The position numbers and the translations under genes are program-made. DNA of 64,000 nt from CAYOUV01 sp963790075 (lineage in GTDB: Bacteria; Chloroflexota; Anaerolineae; Anaerolineales; Villigracilaceae), in assembly GCA_963790075.1 (NCBI GenBank), contig CAWBNG010000009.1, positions 186,001 through 250,000 of the forward strand. The letters run 5' to 3'. The notes below the pieces were generated by a model, which made no database searches, was not told where the DNA came from, and worked only from the letters and a program-made list of their open reading frames with translations. Below are positions 1 through 8,477 of the stretch, piece after piece. Positions within the stretch are counted from its first letter, which is position 1. The number at the start of each line of letters is the position of its first letter.

Positions 1-179
1 TGATAGGGCGAGTCGCCATATCCGGTGGGACCGAGCGGCAGCACCTGCCAAAGTTTGCAGCCCGCACCCGCCAGCCAATCCACCCAACGATAGGCGGATG
101 GGCCGAGATCGCCAATTCCGTAGGGACCTGGCAGGCTGGTAGGATGCAATAGGATGCCGGAGGCACGCTCAAATTTCAT
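1..179 (-). CDS. malQ: 4-alpha-glucanotransferase, N-terminal fragment (cut by window edge)
   Basis: Amylomaltase transfers alpha-1,4-glucan segments between oligosaccharides in glycogen and maltodextrin metabolism. Only the first 59 codons are in the window. The visible residues MKFERASGILLHPTSLPGPY, followed by GIGDLG and then WQVLPLGPTGYGDSPY, are the N-terminal signature of GH77 enzymes: the HPTSLPGPYGIGDLG box and the WQxLPLGPT box. The ATG at 177-179 lies inside the end of glgC and overlaps it by 11 bases, so it is probably translationally coupled. Together with glgC and glgA this makes a glycogen synthesis/remodelling operon. The fragment is too short to judge intactness. Confidence 0.9.
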   Translation of the reverse strand, partial: MKFERASGILLHPTSLPGPYGIGDLGPSAYRWVDWLAGAGCKLWQVLPLGPTGYGDSPY

Positions 180-1431
180 AAGGGTGTCTTTTAGTTTCAA
201 GGATCTGGCCTGCTTTTACAACCTGCGCTTCATAATCAGAGGCAATGACATCTGTGCCAATCACCGCCTCGGGCTCAACCGTTACACCCTTAGGAACAAC
301 GCTGTTTTTGCCCACCAAGGCCAGCTTGATCTCCTGTTGCGCGATTCCGCCGCCAACCTGGGCATTTTGTTCCACGTGGACACGCTTGTCCAGGATGGCA
401 CGCTCCACCACCGCACCACTCTCGATCACGCAATCCGTAAGCAGGATCGACTCCCGCACCACCGCACCAGGGCGAACAATCACTCCTGGTGAAAGCACGC
501 TGCTCTCAACACGCGCGCTTTCCTGGATGAAGCATCCATCCGCCAGCATACTGGCAAAGACGCAGGATTCTTCCGGGAAACGCACGGGCGGACGCTCTTC
601 CGTCCGGGTGTGAATAATCCATCTACGATCGTAAAGCTTGAGTGGTGGGTTCGGGGATAACAAATCCATGTGCGCTTGCCAATAGGAGTTAATCGTACCC
701 ACATCCATCCAGTAGCCGGTATACGGAAAGGCCAGCACACGCGCCTTGGTCTGGATCAAACGCGGTAGGATATCCTTACCGAAATCGTGGGCCGAATCGT
801 CGCGCTTGTGATCTTCCCATAAAATTTCATCCAGCAGTTGGCGATTAAATAAATAGACTCCCATATTAGCCAGATTTGAAAGCGGAACATCCGGCTTCTC
901 GACGAAGGAGGTAACACTGTAATCTTTGGCAGCCTCCAGGAGGCCAAAACGTGAAGCCTCTTCGAAGGGCACACGAATTGCGCCAACTGTCAGATCCGCA
1001 CCGTGATCAAGATGAAAAGTGATCATCGCATCATAATCCATCGTGTAGATATGATCACCGGAAAGGATCAAAACCAGATCTGGGGAACCTTGTTTGACAA
1101 AAGTGAAATTTTGCTGTACAGCATCCGCAGTTCCAAGATACCAGTCGGCATTAAAACGAGCCTTATACGGCGTCAGGATGCGCACCCCACCGGTAAAATC
1201 GCGATTAAGATCCCATGGTGCTCCAGACCCAATATGCTCGATCAGGGATTGCGGACGATATTGTGCCAACACCATCACATCATAGATATTCGAGTTGACA
1301 CAATTCGAAAGCGTGAAATCAATAATGCGATACTTTCCGGCAAATGGCACAGCTGGTTTAGTGCGCTTGGCAGTCAGAACTCCCAGTCGCGATCCCTCCC
1401 CACCAGCCAGAATAATAGCGCGTGTTTTCAT
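169..1431 (-). CDS. glgC: Glucose-1-phosphate adenylyltransferase
   Basis: ADP-glucose pyrophosphorylase makes ADP-glucose from ATP and glucose-1-phosphate, the committed step of bacterial glycogen synthesis. At 420 aa it has the normal family length. The nucleotide-binding GGEGSRL signature is at residues 10-16, followed by the KPAVPFAGKYRIIDF box, YLGTADAVQQN at about 98-108, LSGDHIYTMDY at about 123-133, an FVEKPD box, and a C-terminal hexapeptide-like beta-helix region. The start codon overlaps the glgA stop by 4 bases (ATGA). Allosteric specificity cannot be read from the sequence. Confidence 0.96.
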   Translation of the reverse strand: MKTRAIILAGGEGSRLGVLTAKRTKPAVPFAGKYRIIDFTLSNCVNSNIYDVMVLAQYRPQSLIEHIGSGAPWDLNRDFTGGVRILTPYKARFNADWYLGTADAVQQNFTFVKQGSPDLVLILSGDHIYTMDYDAMITFHLDHGADLTVGAIRVPFEEASRFGLLEAAKDYSVTSFVEKPDVPLSNLANMGVYLFNRQLLDEILWEDHKRDDSAHDFGKDILPRLIQTKARVLAFPYTGYWMDVGTINSYWQAHMDLLSPNPPLKLYDRRWIIHTRTEERPPVRFPEESCVFASMLADGCFIQESARVESSVLSPGVIVRPGAVVRESILLTDCVIESGAVVERAILDKRVHVEQNAQVGGGIAQQEIKLALVGKNSVVPKGVTVEPEAVIGTDVIASDYEAQVVKAGQILETKRHPYEI

Positions 1432-2879
1432 GACGGCTTAATCCTCCCAATCACCTGCTGGTATTCCAACGCATATTGGCGGGCCGAATTAGCCCAGGAA
1501 TAATCCTGAGCCATGCCGCGGAGTTGCATCTGCTGCCAAATCTCCCGATCCGGAAATACATCCAACGCTTTTATTAAAGCTTTTGTGAGGGCTCTGGCTG
1601 AGGCTTTTTCGAAGGTAAATCCGGTTTCACCTGTCCGGACCGTATCGTTCAACCCTCCGGTTGCACGCACCACCGGGATGCAGCCATAACGCATGGCAAT
1701 CATCTGCGCCAATCCACATGGCTCATAACGCGAAGGCATCAGAAGCATATCCGCTCCAGCGTAAATCCGTCGCGCCAGAACTGAGTCATAGCGCAGCTCC
1801 GCGCGGACGCGTTCGGGTAGATCAGCCTGAAGCCTTTGTGCCGCTTCTTCGAGTTTTAAATCTCCGGTCCCAAGGATGACTGCCTGCCAGGGACGATCTG
1901 TTATCTTGCGTAACGCCTGGAAGGCCAGGTCTATCCCTTTTTGTGGATCCATTCGCGAGATGATCGCCAAGAGCGGCAACCCGGGATCCTGTGCCAGTCC
2001 AAGTTGCTTTCGCAAGGTATTTTTATTCGTCGCCCGAGGCGACAGGTTTTTTGCATCGAAATGCGAAATCAAAGATTCGTCGGTGGCGGGATCAAACGAT
2101 TCGGTATCGATGCCGTTCAAAATGCCGGTGATGGATTGGCTGCGCGCATGCAGGAAACCCTCCAAACCACAACCATAATCTGCATCCATGACCTCCCGGG
2201 CATAGGTTGGCGAGACGGGTACGATGCCATCCGCAGCCCAGAGTCCCAGTGGCAGCGGCAAAGCCCGAGCCCAATCGGGGAGTTCGGTTCGCAGCTCAGG
2301 TAATCCATACTCGGACATCAGTTCGCTCATATCCGATCCCATGAATGGTAGATTATGAAGTGTTAACAAGGAAGCGGTATCTTCGAACTCACCACTCCAG
2401 CGCTTGCCCAACAACGCGTAAACCGCTAAGGCGGTATGCCAATCATTGGCGTGGATCACATCCGGATGCCATGATATTTGATGGGGTAATCCCAGTGCTG
2501 CCAGTGAGAAAAAGGCGTACTTTTCTCCATCCAGGACCGAATTATTCGAATAGACCGAGCCGCTGGTCGCTATCGGTTCTCCGGAAATAAAATACACCGG
2601 CATCCCTTCCAACTGGGTCTCGAAGGCCTGAACGGGTTCGTCCGCTCCTGAACGCGGCAACGAATAATTGGCAACCGGGCGTAAACTGCTGACATCAGTC
2701 CGCAACACGTTATGCAACGGAAGGACCAAGCGGACATCCAATTTAACGCCGCCGGTCTCTTCGGGCGGAAGCGCACGCAGTGCACGGGGTAATGAGCCGG
2801 CCACATCCCCCAATCCACCAACTTTGATAAAAGGATCTGCTTCTGCAGCTATGAACAGAACATTGAGCGTCTTTGCCAT
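1428..2879 (-). CDS. glgA: Glycogen synthase (ADP-glucose)
   Basis: GT5 glycogen synthase elongates alpha-1,4-glucan from ADP-glucose in the cytoplasm. Length is 483 aa, typical. The N-terminal KVGGLGDVAGSLP loop (residues 19-31) binds the nucleotide sugar. The C-terminal half has an ISRMDPQKG strand and the SRYEPCGLAQMIAMRYG segment with the GT-B E-x7-E pattern. It is the first gene of the glgA-glgC-malQ unit. No Shine-Dalgarno sequence is visible before the ATG, and a TACAAT box lies 10 bases upstream, so the mRNA may be leaderless or nearly so. Confidence 0.96.
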   Translation of the reverse strand: MAKTLNVLFIAAEADPFIKVGGLGDVAGSLPRALRALPPEETGGVKLDVRLVLPLHNVLRTDVSSLRPVANYSLPRSGADEPVQAFETQLEGMPVYFISGEPIATSGSVYSNNSVLDGEKYAFFSLAALGLPHQISWHPDVIHANDWHTALAVYALLGKRWSGEFEDTASLLTLHNLPFMGSDMSELMSEYGLPELRTELPDWARALPLPLGLWAADGIVPVSPTYAREVMDADYGCGLEGFLHARSQSITGILNGIDTESFDPATDESLISHFDAKNLSPRATNKNTLRKQLGLAQDPGLPLLAIISRMDPQKGIDLAFQALRKITDRPWQAVILGTGDLKLEEAAQRLQADLPERVRAELRYDSVLARRIYAGADMLLMPSRYEPCGLAQMIAMRYGCIPVVRATGGLNDTVRTGETGFTFEKASARALTKALIKALDVFPDREIWQQMQLRGMAQDYSWANSARQYALEYQQVIGRIKPS

Positions 2880-2889
2880 AGGTCTATTT

Positions 2890-2895
2890 ATTGTA
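2890..2895 (-). promoter_or_regulatory. Candidate -10 box for the glycogen operon
   Basis: On the minus strand TACAAT ends 10 bases before the glgA ATG. There is no convincing -35 at 17 bases and no ribosome binding site in between. The position would place the transcription start at or just before the start codon. This is inference from spacing only. Confidence 0.4.
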
Positions 2896-2921
2896 CAACA
2901 GATCCATAAACGAATGCAGAC

Positions 2922-2952
2922 AAGTGCACCCCCTCAATGAGGGGGTGCACTT
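2922..2952 (-). terminator. Hairpin after the lipoprotein gene
   Basis: Fifteen-base arms AAGTGCACCCCCTCA and TGAGGGGGTGCACTT pair perfectly around position 2937, 35 bases after the stop of the upstream minus-strand lipoprotein gene. The following minus-strand sequence has no real T tract, so it may be an mRNA 3'-end stabiliser or a weak terminator separating the lipoprotein gene from glgA. Confidence 0.5.
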
Positions 2953-2987
2953 GAATTTAGTCGGTAAGGTTTTATCGCTGCAATAGG

Positions 2988-4283
2988 TTATTGTGTAAAA
3001 TCCGGGAAGCCAGGATCAACGCCGCTATCAACCAAAATGCTTGGAGAGCCCAGCAACTGGATGCGCAATTCCGCATCATTAGCAAACAGGAAACGCCCAT
3101 CGGCGACCCAGGTAACAAAGCGCGAATGAGTTGTATCGGTTAACAGCGTTTCCGGCGACCCGACCTGTCCCAGCCAGGAGATCCGGTTGTCGTCTTTGGT
3201 AAACACAAAATGACTGGAATCCGGCGACCAGTTGGTTAAACCACCCAAGCTGGCATAAGAGCCGTAATTCGTGTCGGCCGTACTGGCATCGATCAGGTGA
3301 ATTTCGTAAGACGCCGGGGATGTGCCAATCTGCTTGACGTAGAGCACCTGGCTGCCATTCGGGGCAATCAACGGTCGGCTGAAGAAAGCAGGAGCAGCCA
3401 GGAATTCTGCCAGCTGAGCCGGGCTGCCACTGAGCGGCACGTAATAGAATTTTGTGGTTTCTGATGGATTGGCTAATGGATCATGCGCCGGGATAACGAT
3501 GTAGACACCCTCCCCGGTTGATATCCAGACGACATCGGGCACATAGAACCACTCGCTGTACGTCAACACCATGGGAAAGGTAAAAATGCTGCGATAATCG
3601 GAACCGTCCGCGCGGATGGCATTGACTGTTTCAGGGGTTGTCAATGCGATCCAATTACCATCCGGTGAGAATGTAATATTACCGCCATCACCTGGCGACA
3701 ACAACTGCGCTGGCGACGGGCCGTCTGCGTCAACGCGGTGAAGGTCATATTGAGGAACAAAGTAAGCCTCGGTTTGAATCCCGGAATTAAAAAACACCTG
3801 ATGCGATCCGGGAGCAAAATCAAAGGCGCGCACCTGGACAGTACCGCCATCCGAGGGAGTAAAACCAGCCAGGTAGCCTGTGCCGGCCAGGGTGCGTAAA
3901 TTACTGCCATCCGCATTGATTGCCCACAATTCCCCATTGCGAATAAAAGCTACCACCTGGGCATCGTCAGAGATCTTCACATCTCCAACCGAGCCGGTGG
4001 TCGTCAATTGCGCGGGTGTCCCGCCTTCGGTCCAGAGCCAGGCATTGCCACCCTTGAGGTAGACCACTTTCAAACTTCCGGACGAGGGAGGCGTCGTGCC
4101 GGGAGGGACTGGCGTTTCGGTCGCCGGAACAGGCGAGACGTCGCCCGAAGCGATGGCCGTTAATGTCATGGAGACCGTTGTGGCCAGATCATCGATTGGC
4201 GGTGGTGTGATCGAGGGAATCGTCCCACAGGCCAGAACCAGTAATAACAAAGTAGTACCGATAAAAATTAAACGCTTGTTCAT
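2988..4283 (-). CDS. Secreted beta-propeller (TolB/PD40-like) lipoprotein
   Basis: A 431-aa lipoprotein of unknown specific role. A type II signal peptide runs to an LVLAC lipobox whose Cys would be residue 19. A Pro/Thr-rich linker (TETPVPPGTTPPSS) follows. The rest repeats WD40-like/TolB-like strands: VAFIRNGELWAINADGS, ITFSPDGNWIAL, and NWSPDSSHFVFTKDD near the C terminus, the usual SPDG/SPDS turn signature of PD40 blades. This predicts a six- or seven-bladed propeller anchored outside the cytoplasmic membrane. I chose the second ATG (4283) because AAGGAG is 7 bases from it and only 1 base from the first. It stands alone, with a hairpin downstream. Confidence 0.8.
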   Translation of the reverse strand: MNKRLIFIGTTLLLLVLACGTIPSITPPPIDDLATTVSMTLTAIASGDVSPVPATETPVPPGTTPPSSGSLKVVYLKGGNAWLWTEGGTPAQLTTTGSVGDVKISDDAQVVAFIRNGELWAINADGSNLRTLAGTGYLAGFTPSDGGTVQVRAFDFAPGSHQVFFNSGIQTEAYFVPQYDLHRVDADGPSPAQLLSPGDGGNITFSPDGNWIALTTPETVNAIRADGSDYRSIFTFPMVLTYSEWFYVPDVVWISTGEGVYIVIPAHDPLANPSETTKFYYVPLSGSPAQLAEFLAAPAFFSRPLIAPNGSQVLYVKQIGTSPASYEIHLIDASTADTNYGSYASLGGLTNWSPDSSHFVFTKDDNRISWLGQVGSPETLLTDTTHSRFVTWVADGRFLFANDAELRIQLLGSPSILVDSGVDPGFPDFTQ

Positions 4284-4360
4284 GGACATTCTCCTTGGTT
4301 TCGAATGTATTAACCTTACCGTTTCACGGACTAAAATGCAATAGGAGGTTGGGCGGGATA

Positions 4361-4393
4361 AAAATCAGCCTGCACTTATTCGAGCGCAGGCTG
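4361..4393 (-). terminator. Rho-independent terminator of the Fe-S protein gene
   Basis: The arms CAGCCTGC (4366-4373) and GCAGGCTG (4386-4393) form an 8-bp stem with a 12-base loop. On the minus strand it is followed by ATTTTTAT. It lies 20 bases after the stop codon of the Fe-S protein gene and fits a simple intrinsic terminator. Confidence 0.75.
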
Positions 4394-4413
4394 TATCACA
4401 ATCAGAAAAATGT

Positions 4414-5220
4414 TTACCAGATTTCCGCCGCAACCGGATCCTCAGACCGCTCATAAAGCGTAATCGCATCCCGCTGACAGGTTGCCCGGCAGACCCCACA
4501 ACCATAACAGGCGCTGGCATCGACCACGACTTTTTTGTGATTGGATGAATAGCGAATAGCGCCATACTGGCACTGGCGCATACAATTCTTGCACCCATTG
4601 CACAATTCCCAATCGACCCTCGCCAGCCATTCACCGCGGAACATCACCGGATAATCCTTGCGCGCGTGGGTTATTCGATATGCCATGCAATCCTGATCGC
4701 AGTTGCACAAGCCACCGATGTAAGGGGACTTAAAGGTCCACACCGAATGAACCAAGCCTTCTTTATCCAGCTTGCGGATCGATTCCAGGGCCTCTGCTGA
4801 CGACAGCAATTCCAAGCTAAACGAATCATCCAACTCGTCATAAAGGCGATGGTCCAACGTCAACCCGTAGCAGTAGCGGGCATTAAAGTTTCCCGTGGTC
4901 ACCCGTCGGCAAACACATGGGAGGCGGACAACCCCCTCCACCATTTTGAAGATCTGTTCGACCTCTTCGATCGGAACGACTTGCCCGTAGTGATTGCGCT
5001 TCTGGTTGGCCGTCAGGATCGGGCGCAAAGCAGGCATCAAAGGCGTGGATCGGACTCGGTCCAGTTGGCGGAGGCTGGCCGGGGTCCGTCTGTGAAACGT
5101 GTTTAGGAAGTCGGCAGCGTACTCGATCCGACCATCCTGTTCAAGCAGGCCGTTCGAATAGTTGTCCATGCTCAGGTACCACTTCTGACCTTCACCATGC
5201 TGGGTGCAGAATTCACACAT
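4414..5220 (-). CDS. Multi-cluster 4Fe-4S ferredoxin-like protein
   Basis: A 268-aa cytoplasmic electron-transfer protein of unknown partner. The C terminus holds two classic ferredoxin motifs: C207-x2-C210-x2-C213-x3-C217 and C238-x2-C241-x2-C244-x3-C248. Upstream are three further Cys groups: C2/C5 (MCEFC), C102/C104/C117 (PCVCRR), and C172/C174/C178 (CNCDQDC). These could bind one or two extra clusters or a metal. The start at 5220 is set by GAGGAGG just upstream; an in-frame start further 5' would add 16 non-conserved residues. It diverges from two dehydrogenase-fold genes, which suggests but does not prove a common redox role. Base usage matches the neighbours. Confidence 0.8.
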   Translation of the reverse strand: MCEFCTQHGEGQKWYLSMDNYSNGLLEQDGRIEYAADFLNTFHRRTPASLRQLDRVRSTPLMPALRPILTANQKRNHYGQVVPIEEVEQIFKMVEGVVRLPCVCRRVTTGNFNARYCYGLTLDHRLYDELDDSFSLELLSSAEALESIRKLDKEGLVHSVWTFKSPYIGGLCNCDQDCMAYRITHARKDYPVMFRGEWLARVDWELCNGCKNCMRQCQYGAIRYSSNHKKVVVDASACYGCGVCRATCQRDAITLYERSEDPVAAEIW

Positions 5221-5351
5221 AACTTCCTCCTCTGGCCTTTTTATCAGTATAGCGAGGCTCAGACACAATTTCTAGTGACTTATCTCCCAAAAACCATCCT
5301 ATGGTAAACTTTTCAAAGATAACATCTTGAATATACGTACACGAGGGAGTC

Positions 5352-6494
5352 ATGACTGAGCCAATTGCGATCGGCCTAGCGCGCATGCATGTTGAATATG
5401 GCGAACGGCGCGATTTTTTGCCAGCATTTATTGCCCGCTTGCAAAAATATGAAGCCCAGGTCTTTCTTGAATATGGCTATGGGTCCGGGATGAGATTCAC
5501 GGAAGCAGATTACCAGAAAGTGGCACCGGGCGTCAGGTTCGTCTCCCGCGAAGAAATATTCCAGAAAGAGTTGGTCTTGGTTTTGCGCTGCCCGGCGGAC
5601 AACGACCTGCAGTTGCTCGATAAAAAATCCTGTCTGATTTCCATGCTGCACTACCCGACCCGCCCGAGACGCGTAGAATTCCTGCGGTCACTCGGAGCGG
5701 AAGCGATCTCGCTCGATTCACTCAAGGACGACGTCGGACGCCGGGTGGTTGAAAACCTGCACTCAGTTGCCTGGAACGGTTCCGAAGTGGCCTTCCAGGT
5801 GTTGCGCCGGACTTATCCGGCTCCCGGGATGGAAAGCACGGAACGCGCTCCCGTGCGCGTTACGGTCATGGGCGTAGGTGCGGTAGGTGCGCACGCGGTC
5901 CAGGCTGCCAGCAGGTATGGGGATTTAACACTCTGGCAGTCGCTGGCAACCCGCGGCGTCCCTGGTGTGCAGGTCACGGCCATCGATTACGATCTGACCG
6001 GACGCGAGAAACCCATGCGGGAAATCCTTTCGACCACCGACATCCTGGTGGATGCCACCCAACGCCCTGATCCAAGCAAAGTCGTTATTCCAAACGATTG
6101 GATTGCCTGGCTGCCAGAACACGCCGTGCTGCTGGACCTGTCTGTTGATCCATACGACTGTGCCATCCAGCCCCCCGAAGTCAAGGGAATTGAGGGCATT
6201 CCACAAGGAAACCTGGACCAGTTCGTTTTTGCTCCGGATGACCCGGCTTATGACCGCATACCGGATTGTGTCTCCACCAAAGAGCGGCGATTTGCCGTAT
6301 CATGTTATTCCTGGCCAGGTCTGCATCCAAGGGAATGCATGGAATTGTATGGGCATCAGTTGCGCCCCTTAATGCGAACCATCATCGAGAAAGGCGGCAT
6401 TCAACGCGTCAATCCAAACGGGCGTTATTTCGAACGAGCCATTGGCCGTGCCCTGCTATCACAATTCAAGGTTAATTCCTTGAAGGAGATTTAA
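5352..6494 (+). CDS. Alanine dehydrogenase/PNT-fold protein, paralogue 1
   Basis: A 380-aa protein with the fold of alanine dehydrogenase and of the NAD(P) transhydrogenase alpha subunit. The N-terminal part carries SMLHYPTRPRRVEFLRSLGA (residues 97-116), where H100 may match the catalytic His of alanine dehydrogenases. A Rossmann GVGAVG loop is at 174-179, and VDATQR and LDLSVDPYD boxes follow. The usual AlaDH segment VDVAIDQGG is replaced, so substrate and reaction cannot be assigned. A GGGAG ribosome site sits 2 bases before the ATG, which is close. It is followed directly by a paralogue with no spacer (stop 6492-6494, next ATG 6495), so the two may form a heteromer. Confidence 0.8.
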   Translation: MTEPIAIGLARMHVEYGERRDFLPAFIARLQKYEAQVFLEYGYGSGMRFTEADYQKVAPGVRFVSREEIFQKELVLVLRCPADNDLQLLDKKSCLISMLHYPTRPRRVEFLRSLGAEAISLDSLKDDVGRRVVENLHSVAWNGSEVAFQVLRRTYPAPGMESTERAPVRVTVMGVGAVGAHAVQAASRYGDLTLWQSLATRGVPGVQVTAIDYDLTGREKPMREILSTTDILVDATQRPDPSKVVIPNDWIAWLPEHAVLLDLSVDPYDCAIQPPEVKGIEGIPQGNLDQFVFAPDDPAYDRIPDCVSTKERRFAVSCYSWPGLHPRECMELYGHQLRPLMRTIIEKGGIQRVNPNGRYFERAIGRALLSQFKVNSLKEI

Positions 6495-7667
6495 ATGAAA
6501 CCTACAATGACGATTGGATTTCCGCGCATGCGTCATGAAGCCGGCGAGAAGCGCGTCTTCCTGCCAGAATTTATCGAATACGTAGTCACGCTTGGCTCCC
6601 AGGTTTACATCGAGGAAGGGTACGGCTCACGCTCCGGCTACACTTTCGAAGATTATAAACAAGCCAATCCGGCCGTTAACCAATGCAGTCGCGAGGAAGC
6701 CTTTCAGCAGGAGGTCGTGCTCATCCTGCGTTCCCCTAAACCGGAAGAATTCAAGCTGATCAAACGCGGCAGCATTCTGGTCACAATGCTGCATTACCCT
6801 ACCCGGCCCAAACGCGTCAAAACTCTGCAAGAATTGGGCATCCGCGCCATTTCCCTGGACAGCATTGTCAATGACAAAGGTACACGCCTGATGGAAAACA
6901 TGAAGTCTGTCGCCTGGAACGGCTTGGAAGCGGCCTTCGACGCACTCGAGAAACGCTGGCCGGGATTGGTCAAGACCGACAAAACGCCGATCCACGTGGT
7001 CATCCTGGGCACCGGCATGGTCGGAAAGCACGCAGTGGACGCGGCTACCAAACTGGGAAATATCGAACGCAACAGCGATCACATCACAGACGGCGGACCG
7101 GGGGCTATCGCCCTTTCGGTCGGACGCAACATTTCATCGAATCCCGTTATGATGGAAAAACTCATGTCCCAGGCCGATATCCTGGTGGATGCCACCCAGC
7201 GACGCATTCCCAGTAAACCGGTCGTTCCAAATGCGTGGTTAGCCTGGCTACCTGAACACGCCATCGTGGTAGACCTGTCTGTTGATCCCTATATACTGGA
7301 CGCCAATCCACCCGTCGTACGCGGCGTGGAAGGCATCCCGCAGGGCAACCTGGATCAATATATATTTGATCCCGATGATCCAAAATGGGACCAGCTGGTC
7401 CCTGAATCGATTCCGTCCAAGCATCGCCGCACCACCGTGACCTGCTATTCGTGGCCGGGCGTCCATGCTGAAGCCTGCATGCGGCATTATGCCCAGCAAG
7501 TGGAACCGCTGATGGATGTACTATTCGAAAAAGGATACAATGGACTTTCATTAAACGGCAGTTACTTCGAACGCGCCTTGTATCGTGCCACGCTTAAAGC
7601 CTGGCTGAGCGGTGAAGCTGAAGATTCCCCGCAACCCGCAAAACGCAAGCAGCGCGGCAGCGCATAA
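6495..7667 (+). CDS. Alanine dehydrogenase/PNT-fold protein, paralogue 2
   Basis: A 390-aa paralogue of the preceding gene. The two share the MLHYPTRPxRV box at residue 98, the AISLDS segment, SVAWNG near 138, the DILVDATQR stretch, LPEHA, DLSVDPY, EGIPQGNLDQ and the CYSWPG box. The dinucleotide loop here is GTGMVG (172-177). The C terminus has a basic tail (PAKRKQRGSA) absent in paralogue 1. An AAGGAGAT ribosome site overlaps the end of paralogue 1. Tandem retention of both copies, with matched length and motifs, suggests a two-subunit dehydrogenase or a catalytic/regulatory pair. The substrate is unknown. Transcription ends at a strong terminator 10 bases downstream. Confidence 0.8.
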   Translation: MKPTMTIGFPRMRHEAGEKRVFLPEFIEYVVTLGSQVYIEEGYGSRSGYTFEDYKQANPAVNQCSREEAFQQEVVLILRSPKPEEFKLIKRGSILVTMLHYPTRPKRVKTLQELGIRAISLDSIVNDKGTRLMENMKSVAWNGLEAAFDALEKRWPGLVKTDKTPIHVVILGTGMVGKHAVDAATKLGNIERNSDHITDGGPGAIALSVGRNISSNPVMMEKLMSQADILVDATQRRIPSKPVVPNAWLAWLPEHAIVVDLSVDPYILDANPPVVRGVEGIPQGNLDQYIFDPDDPKWDQLVPESIPSKHRRTTVTCYSWPGVHAEACMRHYAQQVEPLMDVLFEKGYNGLSLNGSYFERALYRATLKAWLSGEAEDSPQPAKRKQRGSA

Positions 7668-7676
7668 ATCCCATAT

Positions 7677-7709
7677 AAACACACCCTCCCAGCAGGGAGG
7701 GTGTGTTTT
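7677..7709. terminator. Bidirectional terminator between convergent genes
   Basis: AAACACACCCTCCC (7677-7690) pairs perfectly with GGGAGGGTGTGTTT (7695-7708) over a 4-base loop. It sits between the stop of the plus-strand paralogue pair and the stop (7711) of the minus-strand haem protein gene, giving T-rich ends in both directions. Confidence 0.85.
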
Positions 7710-7710
7710 G

Positions 7711-8454
7711 TTAGGTGCCTTGCGTCGGATTTGGCCGAGAAGCGGCAACCTTTCGCAATGGAAATAACCAATCCACAACCGGTGCTACCAAACGGTAAAC
7801 CAAAAGGAAAACCAGGCTCCCAGCCGATATCCAGTAATACCATTGTGCCCACGGCAAGGCTGTGTCGGTACCACTTATCAATCCGTGCAACAGGGCGATC
7901 AGGTACATTAAAAAGCTGGCGTAATGAATGAAACGCCAGGATTTATGCCCAATGTGTTGTCGCACATAAAAACTCAACGCCACGATTGCCCAGGTGTAGA
8001 ATCCAACCTGCCCCAAACCAACCCAGAAGGGGCGGTAATCCGTGGATGCGAATGGAACGATAACCTGCAACAAGGTAAAGTTGATGTAATGGTCGCCCAT
8101 CAGGACTAAGGCGTGGAATGCGGCAAACGCCAATCCCAACAGGCTGACATATTCATGGATCGCGAATGCCGCGGGAGCACCCGGCCAAGACCGCGCCATT
8201 TTGTTGGTAATCCCCAATCCCAGCGCCATTGAAATCCACAACAAGCTGAGCGCCACAAAAGCTGTCCCGCGCGAGAGATACCAATACGCCTTGGGCGCAT
8301 CTCCTGCCAGAGATACAGCCATGTTCGGCATCCAGACCGGCAACAGCATCACGGCCACCAGCAGGCCAATGACCATCGCGACCAGAAGCAGCAGAAAGGA
8401 TTGCAGGGTCAGGCTTGATTGGTTGAATTCTAAATCATCAGATGAATCTGGCAT
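7711..8454 (-). CDS. Ferric reductase-like transmembrane haem b protein
   Basis: A 247-aa integral membrane protein with about six helices, of the ferric-reductase-like transmembrane domain superfamily (relatives: MsrQ/YedZ, NADPH oxidase b-type core). Paired histidines expected to hold two haem b groups are visible: H100 and H114 on one helix (IHEYVSLL...FHALV) and H177 and H190 on another (IHYASFL...LHG). No FAD/NAD domain is fused, so electrons must come from a separate partner. It is the last gene of a cassette with ApbE and a PepSY-like protein, 23 bases after apbE, pointing to a flavin-linked transmembrane electron path. The terminal acceptor is not evident. Confidence 0.82.
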   Translation of the reverse strand: MPDSSDDLEFNQSSLTLQSFLLLLVAMVIGLLVAVMLLPVWMPNMAVSLAGDAPKAYWYLSRGTAFVALSLLWISMALGLGITNKMARSWPGAPAAFAIHEYVSLLGLAFAAFHALVLMGDHYINFTLLQVIVPFASTDYRPFWVGLGQVGFYTWAIVALSFYVRQHIGHKSWRFIHYASFLMYLIALLHGLISGTDTALPWAQWYYWISAGSLVFLLVYRLVAPVVDWLFPLRKVAASRPNPTQGT

Positions 8455-8477
8455 AAGTTTTTCCTGTGAATAAATAA

